A stretch of DNA of 64,000 bases from Flavobacteriaceae bacterium. Lineage in GTDB: Bacteria; Bacteroidota; Bacteroidia; Flavobacteriales; Weeksellaceae. Of the stretch, positions 1 through 7,718 are shown piece after piece; positions within the stretch are counted from its first letter, which is position 1; each line of letters begins with the position of its first letter. The DNA is taken from NCBI GenBank assembly GCA_018260565.1, contig JAGLAZ010000001.1, positions 116,796 through 180,795 of the forward strand, read 5' to 3'. A program made the translations under genes and the position numbers. The notes beneath the pieces are model-generated. The model did not search any database, was not told where the DNA came from, and was given only the letters and a program-made list of their open reading frames with translations.

Positions 1-78
1 AAAGAAGAGGGAGAGTGCTTCGGAATGCTGTATGTTCCGCGAAAATATTTTGATGAATATAGAAAAAAAGCAAATTGA
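1..78 (+). CDS. crtZ: beta-carotene hydroxylase (CrtZ-like), C-terminal fragment
   Basis: Reading frame 1 is open from the first base to a TGA at 76-78 and encodes 25 residues ending in a basic tail. The stretch GECFGMLYVPRKYF resembles the end of bacteroidete CrtZ / sterol-desaturase-family carotenoid hydroxylases, which add 3-hydroxyl groups to beta-carotene rings. The next gene is a lycopene cyclase that overlaps this stop codon, which supports a carotenoid operon. The catalytic His boxes lie outside the window, so the call rests on a short tail plus context. Confidence 0.6.
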   Translation, partial: KEEGECFGMLYVPRKYFDEYRKKAN

Positions 79-794
79 ATTCCTATCTCTATCTTATATT
101 GGATATCATAAGTTTTAGTGTTCCTTTTATTGTAAGTTTTGAGAAAAAATATTTAAACTTTATTCAATTTTGGAAGCCATATTTTACTGCTATAATAAGT
201 GTAGGCTTATTTTTTATTTCCTGGGATATAGTTTTTGTTATTCAAAATGTGTGGTGGTTTCATCCTAAATATTTAGTGGGTATTTCAATACTTCATCTTC
301 CTCTTGAAGAGTGGTTATTTTTTATATTAATACCGTATTCCAGTAATTTTATTCATTATTCTCTACTTTACCTGTTTCCTAAACCTAAACTTGGGATTAA
401 AACCAGTAAGATTATTACATGGATTTTATTTTTGGGAAGTTTATGTGTTGCTCTTTTCCATACTGATAGGTTATACACCCTTTGTAGCTTCGGGATATTT
501 GCGATACTTCTGGGTCTTCAGTTATATTTTAATTGGTCATTCATACGACGCTATTACCTTTCATTTATAGTTATATATATTCCTTTTTTTATTGTCAATA
601 GTTGGCTTACGGGTAGTTTTACTGAGGAGCCTATTGTCAATTATAACAATGAAGAAAATTTAGGACTAAAAATTGGAACAATTCCAATAGAAGATACTTT
701 CTATTGTTTTTCTCTGTTATACAGTAGTATACTATTATTTGAATATTTAAAATCAAAAAACAAAAATCTTTCTTATGGATTTAATAATACATAA
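75..794 (+). CDS. lycopene cyclase, fused CrtYc-CrtYd type membrane protein
   Basis: A 239-residue, strongly hydrophobic protein with about seven predicted membrane segments. Two related halves are visible: LPLEEW at residues 75-80 and IPIEDTF at 203-209. These Pro-x-Glu-Glu/Asp motifs mark the heterodimeric-type lycopene cyclase family, here fused in one chain. A VNSWLTG motif lies near 174. The family cyclises the ends of lycopene to give beta-carotene, the substrate of the hydroxylase just upstream. The start is TTG at 75, overlapping the upstream TGA (TTGA), which suggests translational coupling; I see no nearby ATG that keeps the N-terminal membrane segment. Confident of the family; ring type (beta or epsilon) is not determined. 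Confidence 0.85.
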   Translation: MNSYLYLILDIISFSVPFIVSFEKKYLNFIQFWKPYFTAIISVGLFFISWDIVFVIQNVWWFHPKYLVGISILHLPLEEWLFFILIPYSSNFIHYSLLYLFPKPKLGIKTSKIITWILFLGSLCVALFHTDRLYTLCSFGIFAILLGLQLYFNWSFIRRYYLSFIVIYIPFFIVNSWLTGSFTEEPIVNYNNEENLGLKIGTIPIEDTFYCFSLLYSSILLFEYLKSKNKNLSYGFNNT

Positions 795-1263
795 TCATTC
801 CGGTGTCCACACATTAGTATCAAAACAAGTATTACATCAAAATATAGATGCAGTTTGGGAATTTTTTTCTCATCCTAAAAATTTGGATTGGATGACACCA
901 CCTGATATGAAATTTAAAATAACAAGTCCTGAACTACCAGATAAAACATATCAAGGCCAAATTATTACGTATGATATTTTTCTTCTTCCCAATTTACCTA
1001 CTAATTGGGTTACAGAAATTACACTGGTAAAAGAACAAGAACTCTTTATAGATGAACAGCGATTTGGGCCCTATACAATGTGGCACCATGAACACCATTT
1101 CATAAAGGATGGCGAGCATACGTTAATGGTAGATAAAATTACCTATAAGCTTCCTATGGGGATTTTAGGTGACCTTGTAGCTCAAAAAATTATTGAGAAA
1201 AAACTAATGGAAATTTTCACTTTTAGATATCACTTTTGTGAACGCTGTTTTAACAAAATTTAA
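775..1263 (+). CDS. SRPBCC (START-like) family protein of the carotenoid cluster
   Basis: A 162-residue soluble protein with the SRPBCC layout: an N-terminal beta strand, then VWEFFSHPKNLDWMTPP near residues 27-43, a run of beta strands, and a long C-terminal helix. It resembles the family whose members bind hydrophobic ligands in a deep pocket and are often annotated as cyclase/dehydrase or cell-division inhibitor. Its first 20 bases overlap the end of the lycopene cyclase gene in another frame, so the two are probably co-translated. A role in carotenoid handling is inferred from context only; no catalytic residues can be assigned. Confidence 0.75.
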   Translation: MDLIIHNHSGVHTLVSKQVLHQNIDAVWEFFSHPKNLDWMTPPDMKFKITSPELPDKTYQGQIITYDIFLLPNLPTNWVTEITLVKEQELFIDEQRFGPYTMWHHEHHFIKDGEHTLMVDKITYKLPMGILGDLVAQKIIEKKLMEIFTFRYHFCERCFNKI

Positions 1264-1290
1264 CCTGGTAAAAGCTCCATTTTAAATGCG

Positions 1291-1298
1291 TACTTTTG
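1291..1298 (+). promoter_or_regulatory. TAnnTTTG -7 promoter box of typA
   Basis: TACTTTTG is a perfect match to the flavobacterial -7 element. It lies 18 bases before the ATG at 1317, so the leader would be only about a dozen bases and A-rich. It also shows that the in-frame TTG at 1296 lies inside the promoter and is not the start. Confidence 0.7.
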
Positions 1299-1316
1299 CA
1301 CCTGCAAAAAACATCT

Positions 1317-3125
1317 ATGCAAAATATTAGAAACATTGCCATCATTGCTCACGTAGATCACGGTAAAACTACATTGGTGGACAAAATTATTCACGCTACC
1401 AACATATTTAGAGAGAATCAAGAGTCTGGAGACCTGATTATGGATAATAATGATTTGGAAAGAGAACGTGGTATCACCATCCTTTCAAAAAACATATCGG
1501 TTACATATAAAGATGTAAAAATCAATGTTATAGATACTCCTGGTCACGCCGATTTTGGTGGTGAAGTAGAGCGTGTTTTAAAAATGGCAGATGGTGTTTT
1601 ACTTTTGGTGGATGCCTTTGAAGGCCCAATGCCACAAACGAGATTTGTATTACAAAAGGCACTAGAATTAGGTCTTAAACCAATTGTTGTAATCAATAAA
1701 GTAGATAAACCTAACTGCCGACCAGACGAGGTCCATGATCAGGTTTTCGACTTGTTTTATAATCTAGATGCTACTGAAAGTCAGCTAGATTTTCCTACTT
1801 TTTATGGATCTTCTAAGCAAGGTTGGTTTAATACCTCATTGGAGGAAACATCAGATATTACACCATTATTAGATGGTATATTGCAATATGTACCAGCACC
1901 TAAAGTAGATGAGGGATCTTTTCAAATGCAGATAACTTCTTTAGATTACTCATCTTTCTTAGGAAGAATTGCCATTGGAAAAGTTGCACGAGGTAGTGTA
2001 AAAGAAGGTCAATGGATTGGCCTTGCACAAGAGGATGGAAAAATCACCAAAGGTAAAGTGAAAGAACTTTATGTTTTTGAAGGTTTAGGTAAAAAGAAGG
2101 TGGCGGAAGTTCCTGCTGGGGATATTTGCGCTATCGTCGGTTTTGATGCATTTCAAATTGGAGATTCTTTCGTAGATCCAGAAAATCCTGAACCTCTTCC
2201 AAGAACATCTATTGATGAGCCAACGCTCAATATGACATTCTCCATTAATAATTCTCCTTTCTTTGGAAAAGATGGTAAATATGTAACATCAAATCATCTT
2301 AAAGAACGGCTTTATAAAGAGCTAGAAAAAAATCTTGCACTCCGTGTAGAGCAAACGAATGATGCAAATACCTTTTTAGTTTTTGGTAGAGGTATTCTTC
2401 ACCTTTCTGTATTAATAGAAACTATGCGTAGGGAAGGCTACGAAATGACTATTGGCCAGCCTCAGGTTATACTTAAAGAGATAGACGGTGTAAAATGCGA
2501 ACCATATGAAATGATGGTGGTAGATGTACCTGAAGAGTTTGCATCTAAGGTAATAGATCTTGCCACTCAAAGAAAGGGAGATCTCCATATCATGGAAACG
2601 AAAGGTGAAATGCAACATATGGAATTTGAGATACCTTCACGCGGACTTATAGGTCTTAGATCACAAATGCTTACCGCTACAGCTGGTGAAGCCATTATGG
2701 CACACAGATTTTCCGAATATAAGGCATACAAAGGAGCTATTCCTGGAAGAAGCAACGGGGTATTAATTTCTAAAACTCAAGGTCCAGCTACAGAATATTC
2801 TATTGCCAAATTACAGGATAGAGGTAGATTCTTCGTGGATCCAGGTGAGGAAATTTATGCAGGTATGATCATTGGTGAGCAAAACAAGCCTGGAGATCTC
2901 GTAGTAAATATTGTGGAAGCCAAACAGCTGAATAATATGCGCGCATCAGGTAAGGATAAGGACGGAAGTATAGCTCCTAAAATTTTATTTTCTCTTGAGG
3001 AATGTATGGAATATATTCAGGGTGACGAAGCTATCGAAGTAACACCTAATTTTATTCGTATGAGGAAAAAAATACTAGGGGAGGAGGAAAGAAAAAGAGT
3101 AGAAAGAAGTTCTAAATCAGAATAA
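1317..3125 (+). CDS. typA: translational GTPase TypA/BipA
   Basis: A 602-residue ribosome-associated GTPase of the EF-G/LepA superfamily, involved in 50S assembly and stress adaptation. The G motifs are all present: [10 protein letters not shown] near residues 11-20, ERERGITI near 46, DTPGH near 72 and NKVD near 126. They are followed by the beta-barrel domain and the TypA C-terminal domain (SRGLIGLR and the GRSNGVLIS region). I start at ATG 1317, giving [16 protein letters not shown] as is usual for the family; a TTG 21 bases earlier falls in the promoter box. It is a separate transcription unit from the carotenoid genes, and a strong bidirectional terminator follows. Confidence 0.97.
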   Translation: MQNIRNIAIIAHVDHGKTTLVDKIIHATNIFRENQESGDLIMDNNDLERERGITILSKNISVTYKDVKINVIDTPGHADFGGEVERVLKMADGVLLLVDAFEGPMPQTRFVLQKALELGLKPIVVINKVDKPNCRPDEVHDQVFDLFYNLDATESQLDFPTFYGSSKQGWFNTSLEETSDITPLLDGILQYVPAPKVDEGSFQMQITSLDYSSFLGRIAIGKVARGSVKEGQWIGLAQEDGKITKGKVKELYVFEGLGKKKVAEVPAGDICAIVGFDAFQIGDSFVDPENPEPLPRTSIDEPTLNMTFSINNSPFFGKDGKYVTSNHLKERLYKELEKNLALRVEQTNDANTFLVFGRGILHLSVLIETMRREGYEMTIGQPQVILKEIDGVKCEPYEMMVVDVPEEFASKVIDLATQRKGDLHIMETKGEMQHMEFEIPSRGLIGLRSQMLTATAGEAIMAHRFSEYKAYKGAIPGRSNGVLISKTQGPATEYSIAKLQDRGRFFVDPGEEIYAGMIIGEQNKPGDLVVNIVEAKQLNNMRASGKDKDGSIAPKILFSLEECMEYIQGDEAIEVTPNFIRMRKKILGEEERKRVERSSKSE

Positions 3126-3134
3126 GTAGTTATA

Positions 3135-3172
3135 TAAAAAAAGGCCTTGTAAAAAATACAAGGCCTTTTTTT
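3135..3172. terminator. bidirectional terminator between typA and the convergent gene
   Basis: A perfect 10-bp stem, AAGGCCTTGT at 3141-3150 with ACAAGGCCTT at 3158-3167, is flanked by A-runs on the left and T-runs on the right. It can work as an intrinsic terminator in both directions and sits between two convergent stop codons. Confidence 0.9.
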
Positions 3173-3185
3173 ATTAGTTTAACAA

Positions 3186-3683
3186 TTAGATAAGTCTTTT
3201 CATACTCCCAATGCTCTGCTGAGCTTGAAGTTCGTTTATCTTATTTTCGGCTATTTTTATCAATTTAGGAGCTAATAATAATAAGGCAAAACCAAGAATT
3301 TTATTAGTTACTTTCTTATCCTGAATATTTTTTCTGGCAGTAGATGCTATCACAGCTACTAGTCCTACATGTAGTGCATTATCCACCATACCAGTCTTTA
3401 GTGCGGTTTCCGTAACTTTTCTGTACGGACTTTTATTGATAAATACATTCTTAAAATAGTTGGATAAATTGGAAAGTATAAAATCTTTATTTATTACAGT
3501 TTTTTGCTCTCCACTAACATCTCTTTTTTCTACGATATATTTATCACTTTTTCCGTGTGTCATCACGGAGAGAGAAGCTTTTGGTTCCTTGAAGGTAAGG
3601 ATTTGCTCCATACCTTTGAGATCCGATTTTATAAGCCCTTTTTTAATTTGAATTTCTTCTAAGCTTGAAACTTTTACAGACAT
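3186..3683 (-). CDS. hypothetical protein with C-terminal membrane segment
   Basis: A 165-residue protein that I do not recognise. The first 90 residues are soluble and lysine-rich. Around residues 105-150 it has hydrophobic stretches (VGLVAVIAS and ILGFALLLLAPKLIKIA) that could form one or two membrane helices, then a Gln-rich tail. It begins 10 bases after the holin-X-like gene ends on the same strand, and with the YtxH protein it forms a probable three-gene unit. In Bacteroidota such trios are thought to belong to envelope stress functions, but nothing here fixes a function. Confidence 0.75.
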   Translation of the reverse strand: MSVKVSSLEEIQIKKGLIKSDLKGMEQILTFKEPKASLSVMTHGKSDKYIVEKRDVSGEQKTVINKDFILSNLSNYFKNVFINKSPYRKVTETALKTGMVDNALHVGLVAVIASTARKNIQDKKVTNKILGFALLLLAPKLIKIAENKINELQAQQSIGSMKRLI

Positions 3684-3693
3684 AAGTGCTTTT

Positions 3694-4002
3694 TTATTGA
3701 TAAATAGATTTAATGATTTTATTTGCGATAGACTTTTTTATAGATTTTCTCGCTAAAAATAAAATCAAAATAAGTAAAAGATAGATACCAGCAAGAATTA
3801 AAACACCATAGGCATAATTTCCAATCCAATATCCTATCAATAAAGCTAAACCAACATTTAATAAGATAATGAAAAAAAATCCTAATATTGCTATTAAACC
3901 GTATATAACCAATAAACCGGAAACCTTACTTCCTTTTTCTGTTGCCTCTAGTTTTATGAGATCCCATCTCTTACCGAGGTATTGTTTAAGTATTTCTATC
4001 AT
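3694..4002 (-). CDS. holin-X / phage-holin-superfamily III-like small membrane protein
   Basis: A 102-residue protein with a short charged N-terminus (LGKRWDLIKLEATEKGSKV), two long hydrophobic helices (residues about 29-55 and 60-85) and a basic C-terminus. This is the layout of the DUF1469/holin-X family of small bacterial membrane proteins, which usually are not phage holins. It sits between the YtxH gene and an unknown membrane gene on one strand. No phage genes are near, so a lytic role is unlikely; its role is unknown. Confidence 0.75.
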   Translation of the reverse strand: MIEILKQYLGKRWDLIKLEATEKGSKVSGLLVIYGLIAILGFFFIILLNVGLALLIGYWIGNYAYGVLILAGIYLLLILILFLARKSIKKSIANKIIKSIYQ

Positions 4003-4065
4003 GGCATAAATATAAAAAAAGGACTTGCAAAATGAAGCCCTTTGGTCTAAATAATACTATATTTT

Positions 4066-4611
4066 TTAGTATTTATTATTATTGAATTTATCTTCAGTTT
4101 TATTCAAATCATTTTTAGCTTGATTTGTAATATTCTCAGCCTTATTTTCAACGTGATCAACAGTTTTTTTAATGTCCTCAACTCCGTCCTTGGCTTTATC
4201 AGCAACATTACCGGCAATTTTTTCAGCTTTATCTTTTAGATTCTCGGCTCCTTCTTTAACTTTTTCATTAGCGTGATTAGCAGCATCTTTTACATCACTT
4301 TTTACATCTTTTGCCTCTTCTGCCAAATTATTTCCAGCTTCTTTTGCATCAGATTTAAGGTTGTCAAATTTTGATTTAAGCTTTTCAGTAGTTTCAGCTA
4401 AAGTATTTTTTGCCTTTTCAGAAACTTCATCATATTTAGTTGCAGCATTATCAGAAAGATCTTTTGCCTTCTTTTTAAGTTTTCTTCTGGTACGATCTCC
4501 ATCATAAGGAGCGTATAACATTCCTAAAATAACACCAGTAGCAGCACCTGCCAGAATGCCAGCAAATACATTACCACTTTTTGTTTTTTGGCTTTTGCAA
4601 GAATTTTTCAT
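4066..4611 (-). CDS. YtxH-domain protein with long amphipathic repeat tail
   Basis: A 181-residue protein. After a short basic start, residues about 16-40 form a Gly/Ala-rich membrane segment (GILAGAATGVILGMLYAPYDG), the hallmark of YtxH-domain proteins, followed by TRRKLKKKAKDLS. The rest is a long run of Lys/Asp/Ala-rich amphipathic helix with repeating units such as KDKAEKIAG and AKDGVED, like late-embryogenesis-abundant or apolipoprotein-type helices. It is likely membrane-anchored and induced by stress. It is first in the unit with the holin-X-like and unknown genes, just after cmk. Confidence 0.85.
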   Translation of the reverse strand: MKNSCKSQKTKSGNVFAGILAGAATGVILGMLYAPYDGDRTRRKLKKKAKDLSDNAATKYDEVSEKAKNTLAETTEKLKSKFDNLKSDAKEAGNNLAEEAKDVKSDVKDAANHANEKVKEGAENLKDKAEKIAGNVADKAKDGVEDIKKTVDHVENKAENITNQAKNDLNKTEDKFNNNKY

Positions 4612-4647
4612 AAGTTATAATTTTAATTTATTAAATAACATCAAATA

Positions 4648-5316
4648 TTATTCCGAAATATCCTCTATTTTCCTGTCAATATAAGATTTTACAAGTATAA
4701 AAGTTTCTTCCTTAGTTAAAAATGTATTATCAATAAATATAGCGTCCTCCGCTACACGCAAAGGAGCAACCTCTCTAGACGAATCAATCTTATCCCTGTC
4801 CATAAGATTTTGATGGATACTCTCTAAACTACTATTTCCCCCGGAGGCCTGCACTTCCAGAAATCGTCTTTTAGATCGTATTTCCGGTTTTGCAGTAATA
4901 AAAAATTTCAAATCTGAGTTAGGAAAAACCTCAGTTCCTATATCCCTTCCATCTGCTACCACAGATTTGTCCTTCAGTGTTTCCCGTATTAAACTGGTTA
5001 CATAATCTCGTACCCTTGGTTGACTGGCAATTTTACTTACTTTTGAATTGACTTCTTGAGTTCTTAATTGGCTTTCTAATTTTTGATTTTTATAAAAAAT
5101 TGAAAGTTCATTATCGTCACATTTTACTGTTAAAAAAGGAATACAATAATTTTCATCTAGCAATTCATCAAAACTTTTGTTTTCCAAAATAGTGATGAAG
5201 GTTATAGTTCTGTATAATGCTCCAGAATCTAAGTGAATAAAATGATAATGCTTTGCTATTTCCTTTGCCAAACTGCTTTTACCTGTGGAGGAATGTCCAT
5301 CAAATGCTATGATCAT
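4648..5316 (-). CDS. cmk: (d)CMP kinase
   Basis: A 222-residue cytidylate kinase that phosphorylates CMP and dCMP with ATP in pyrimidine nucleotide metabolism. The P-loop GHSSTGKSS is at residues 7-15, VVADGRDIGTEVFP (the family signature) near 120, and the lid region with the RSKRR arginines follows. The length is normal. It starts 3 bases downstream of the porQ stop on the same strand; a porQ-cmk pair is a recurring arrangement in Bacteroidota. It is probably expressed from the porQ promoter. Confidence 0.95.
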   Translation of the reverse strand: MIIAFDGHSSTGKSSLAKEIAKHYHFIHLDSGALYRTITFITILENKSFDELLDENYCIPFLTVKCDDNELSIFYKNQKLESQLRTQEVNSKVSKIASQPRVRDYVTSLIRETLKDKSVVADGRDIGTEVFPNSDLKFFITAKPEIRSKRRFLEVQASGGNSSLESIHQNLMDRDKIDSSREVAPLRVAEDAIFIDNTFLTKEETFILVKSYIDRKIEDISE

Positions 5317-5319
5317 ACA

Positions 5320-6312
5320 TTAACGCATTAGTTCGTTAATATCGAAATTAATTCCGAAGAAATTCATATTGGATGCATTATGATAGCGAACATGTGCATA
5401 TTCGAATCGAAAATCTTTGATTCTAATCCCGAAACCGCCAGAAAGTCCTGAAAAGTTTCTTTGATCTAAAACAGCCATCTCACTACCTCTTTTAACATTA
5501 TATCCTAAACGGAGATTAAATCTTTCTTCAGGAAAAAGTTCTACACCAAAAGATAAATGGTCAGCAATCTTTCTACCTAAATTTGTCTTGACCCCACTCA
5601 CATTTTCAGATGAAGAAATATCAAATCTTTGTAAATTATTTGCAGTGATACTTAATGCAACAGGAACTTGTTTTAAAATTTTGGTATATCCTAAATCAAC
5701 TCTAAAAGGTAATGTTTCTTGAGTCCCATTAAAAGTTTTGAATTGATAGCCAAAATTTCTTGCGCTGATACTCAGGGTTTCCTTAGAATCTTCGTCATGA
5801 TAGGTAATACCAGCATTTGCAGCCATAGCCAAACTGGTAAATTGATCTATTTTACTATTTATAAAACTTAACCCCCCCCCAATAGTCCAGTTATCTTCAA
5901 ATTGTAGGGCGTAATTTGCACCTAATTGAAAATCTCCTGCGGAAAATTCTCCTGATTGCACACCATCGGCATCTGTCCTAGGAATTTTACCGTAACTTAA
6001 ATATCGAGCGTAGCCTGAAATTAAATGTCCACTTTCAAATGCGTGAGCATAAACAATGGTTCCGTAATTGGTATTTGCCAGATATTTTCCATAATTGATG
6101 CTCAGCATTTTATGGTGCTGCTCATTTAGGAGTGATGGATTGATGGCTGTAAAATTAACATCGTTATCATAAATACTCATCACATCTCCACCCAAGGCAG
6201 CTTGTCTAGGAGATATGGCAATATTAAGAAAGCTAAAAGCCCGCTCGCCTGTCTGTGAAAAGCTTATTAGGGAAAATCCCGAAATAAAAAGCGTAATGAA
6301 TTTTTTCCGCAT
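5320..6312 (-). CDS. porQ: type IX secretion system protein PorQ
   Basis: A 330-residue outer-membrane beta-barrel protein of the PorV/PorQ family. Residues 1-19 are a signal peptide ending SFSQ, and the mature N-terminus has the ISPRQAALGGDVMSIYDND motif that typifies the PorV/PorQ/UPF0164 group. The rest is alternating beta strands with a C-terminal aromatic-rich strand. PorQ takes part in T9SS surface attachment of secreted proteins. The adjoining cmk gene supports the call. A run of nine G in the coding strand (5872-5880) encodes three consecutive Gly codons and could make the gene phase-variable. A promoter box lies 17 bases upstream. Confidence 0.88.
   Translation of the reverse strand: MRKKFITLFISGFSLISFSQTGERAFSFLNIAISPRQAALGGDVMSIYDNDVNFTAINPSLLNEQHHKMLSINYGKYLANTNYGTIVYAHAFESGHLISGYARYLSYGKIPRTDADGVQSGEFSAGDFQLGANYALQFEDNWTIGGGLSFINSKIDQFTSLAMAANAGITYHDEDSKETLSISARNFGYQFKTFNGTQETLPFRVDLGYTKILKQVPVALSITANNLQRFDISSSENVSGVKTNLGRKIADHLSFGVELFPEERFNLRLGYNVKRGSEMAVLDQRNFSGLSGGFGIRIKDFRFEYAHVRYHNASNMNFFGINFDINELMR
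5872..5880 (-). repeat. G9 homopolymer tract inside porQ
   Basis: Nine consecutive C on the + strand read as GGG GGG GGG (Gly-Gly-Gly) in porQ. The frame is intact as given. Such a G-run is unusual in this AT-rich window and is the only one I noticed. Confidence 0.9.
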
Positions 6313-6328
6313 GTAATGGCTCTGCTTG

Positions 6329-6336
6329 CAAATATA
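6329..6336 (-). promoter_or_regulatory. TAnnTTTG -7 promoter box of porQ-cmk
   Basis: On the minus strand this reads TATATTTG, a perfect match to the flavobacterial -7 element, 17 bases before the porQ ATG. Confidence 0.65.
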
Positions 6337-6402
6337 TTTTATTTTTTACGGAAATTGCCTTTTTGTCATTAATTAAAGTTTAAATTCCTTTATTCAAAAC
6401 AT

Positions 6403-6410
6403 TATATTTG
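6403..6410 (+). promoter_or_regulatory. TAnnTTTG -7 promoter box of pyrH-frr
   Basis: TATATTTG matches the flavobacterial -7 element and ends 17 bases before the TTG start of pyrH, supporting that start. It is divergent from the porQ promoter, the two boxes lying within 85 bases. Confidence 0.65.
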
Positions 6411-6426
6411 CAACAAAGCATTTACT

Positions 6427-7140
6427 TTGACAAAATACAACAGAATTCTATTAAAATTAAGTGGTGAAGCCCTTATGGGTGAACAACAGTATGGGATAGA
6501 CAGCAGCCGATTACAAGCTTATGCTGATGAAATACTTGAAGCTCATCAGTTAGGATGCCAAATAGCGATCGTGATAGGAGGAGGTAATATTTTCCGTGGT
6601 GTTTCCGGAGCGGCTGAAGGTATGGATAGAGTACAGGGTGATTATATGGGGATGCTGGCTACTGTAATTAATGGGATGGCTTTACAAGGTGCGTTGGAAA
6701 ATGTAGGATTAAAAACCAGATTGCAAAGTGCAATAGAGATGAATAAAGTAGCCGAGCCATTCATTAAAAGGAGAGCTGTTCGGCATTTAGAAAAAGGCAG
6801 AATAGTAATATTCGGGGCGGGCACCGGTAATCCTTATTTTACCACAGATACAGCTGCTACCCTTAGAGCAATAGAGATAGGTGCTGATGTAATTCTAAAA
6901 GGGACTAGAGTAGACGGGATTTACGATAGTGACCCAGAAAAAAACCCAAGTGCTGAAAAATATCAAAACATTACATTTGAAGAGGTAATTACTAAAAATC
7001 TCAAGGTGATGGATATGACAGCTTTTACGCTTTCTAGAGAAAATCATCTCCCAATTTTAGTTTTTGATATGAACAAAGCAGGAAATTTGGTGAAAATAAT
7101 TAAAGGTGAAAGCATAGGAACCTTAGTGAACGATAATTAA
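6427..7140 (+). CDS. pyrH: UMP kinase
   Basis: A 237-residue bacterial UMP kinase of the amino-acid kinase fold, converting UMP to UDP; usually hexameric and regulated by GTP and UTP. Motifs seen are [13 protein letters not shown] near residue 5, [10 protein letters not shown] near 50, the [15 protein letters not shown] motif near 135, and the [13 protein letters not shown] motif near 158. The start is TTG; no ATG or GTG is available that keeps the N-terminal RILLKLSGE strand, and the promoter box fits this start. It is followed by frr, the common pyrH-frr pair. Confidence 0.96.
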   Translation: MTKYNRILLKLSGEALMGEQQYGIDSSRLQAYADEILEAHQLGCQIAIVIGGGNIFRGVSGAAEGMDRVQGDYMGMLATVINGMALQGALENVGLKTRLQSAIEMNKVAEPFIKRRAVRHLEKGRIVIFGAGTGNPYFTTDTAATLRAIEIGADVILKGTRVDGIYDSDPEKNPSAEKYQNITFEEVITKNLKVMDMTAFTLSRENHLPILVFDMNKAGNLVKIIKGESIGTLVNDN

Positions 7141-7157
7141 TTAGAGACCTAATATTT

Positions 7158-7712
7158 ATGGAAGATTTAGATATCATTTTAGAGAGTGTAAAAGAAGATA
7201 TGGATGCTGGAATTAAGCATCTGGAGCACGCATTTGGGAAAATTCGAGCAGGTAGAGCCAGTACGGCCATGCTACAAGATGTAATGGTGGAATACTATGG
7301 TGCACCGACTCCTATAAGTCAGGTTGCTAATCTAATGGTTCCTGATGCGATGACGATATCCATTCAGCCTTGGGACAGAACTGCGATAGGGGCGATAGAA
7401 AAAGCAATTATTAATTCAAATTTAGGTTTTGCACCATCTAATAATGGAGACACTATTATTATTAATGTCCCACCTCTTACGGAAGAAAGAAGAAGAGAGC
7501 TTGCCAAACAAGCAAAAATGGAAACAGAGCAATCTAAAGTTACCATTCGAAATGCCCGTCAAGACGGAATGAAAGAAATCAAAAAAGCAGAAGGTGTTTC
7601 GGAAGATGTTAAAAAATCTTTAGAGGAAGATATTCAAAAGCTTACAGATTCTTATATCACAAAGGCAGATGAAGCTTATAAAACTAAAGAAGCGGAAATT
7701 ATGAAGGTTTAA
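7158..7712 (+). CDS. frr: ribosome recycling factor
   Basis: A 184-residue protein of the normal RRF length. It splits post-termination ribosomes together with EF-G. The sequence shows the expected long helices, with GKIRAGRAS near residue 27, PISQVANL near 52, and the PPLTEERRRELAKQAK motif near 105. It lies 17 bases after pyrH and is co-transcribed with it. Its stop is 6 bases from the stop of the convergent lptG. Confidence 0.97.
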   Translation: MEDLDIILESVKEDMDAGIKHLEHAFGKIRAGRASTAMLQDVMVEYYGAPTPISQVANLMVPDAMTISIQPWDRTAIGAIEKAIINSNLGFAPSNNGDTIIINVPPLTEERRRELAKQAKMETEQSKVTIRNARQDGMKEIKKAEGVSEDVKKSLEEDIQKLTDSYITKADEAYKTKEAEIMKV

Positions 7713-7718
7713 TGGGCC

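Noticed and set aside
3694-4002. Holin-like gene as a prophage remnant
   Set aside because: No endolysin, integrase, capsid or tail genes nearby; the family is common in bacterial chromosomes without phage.
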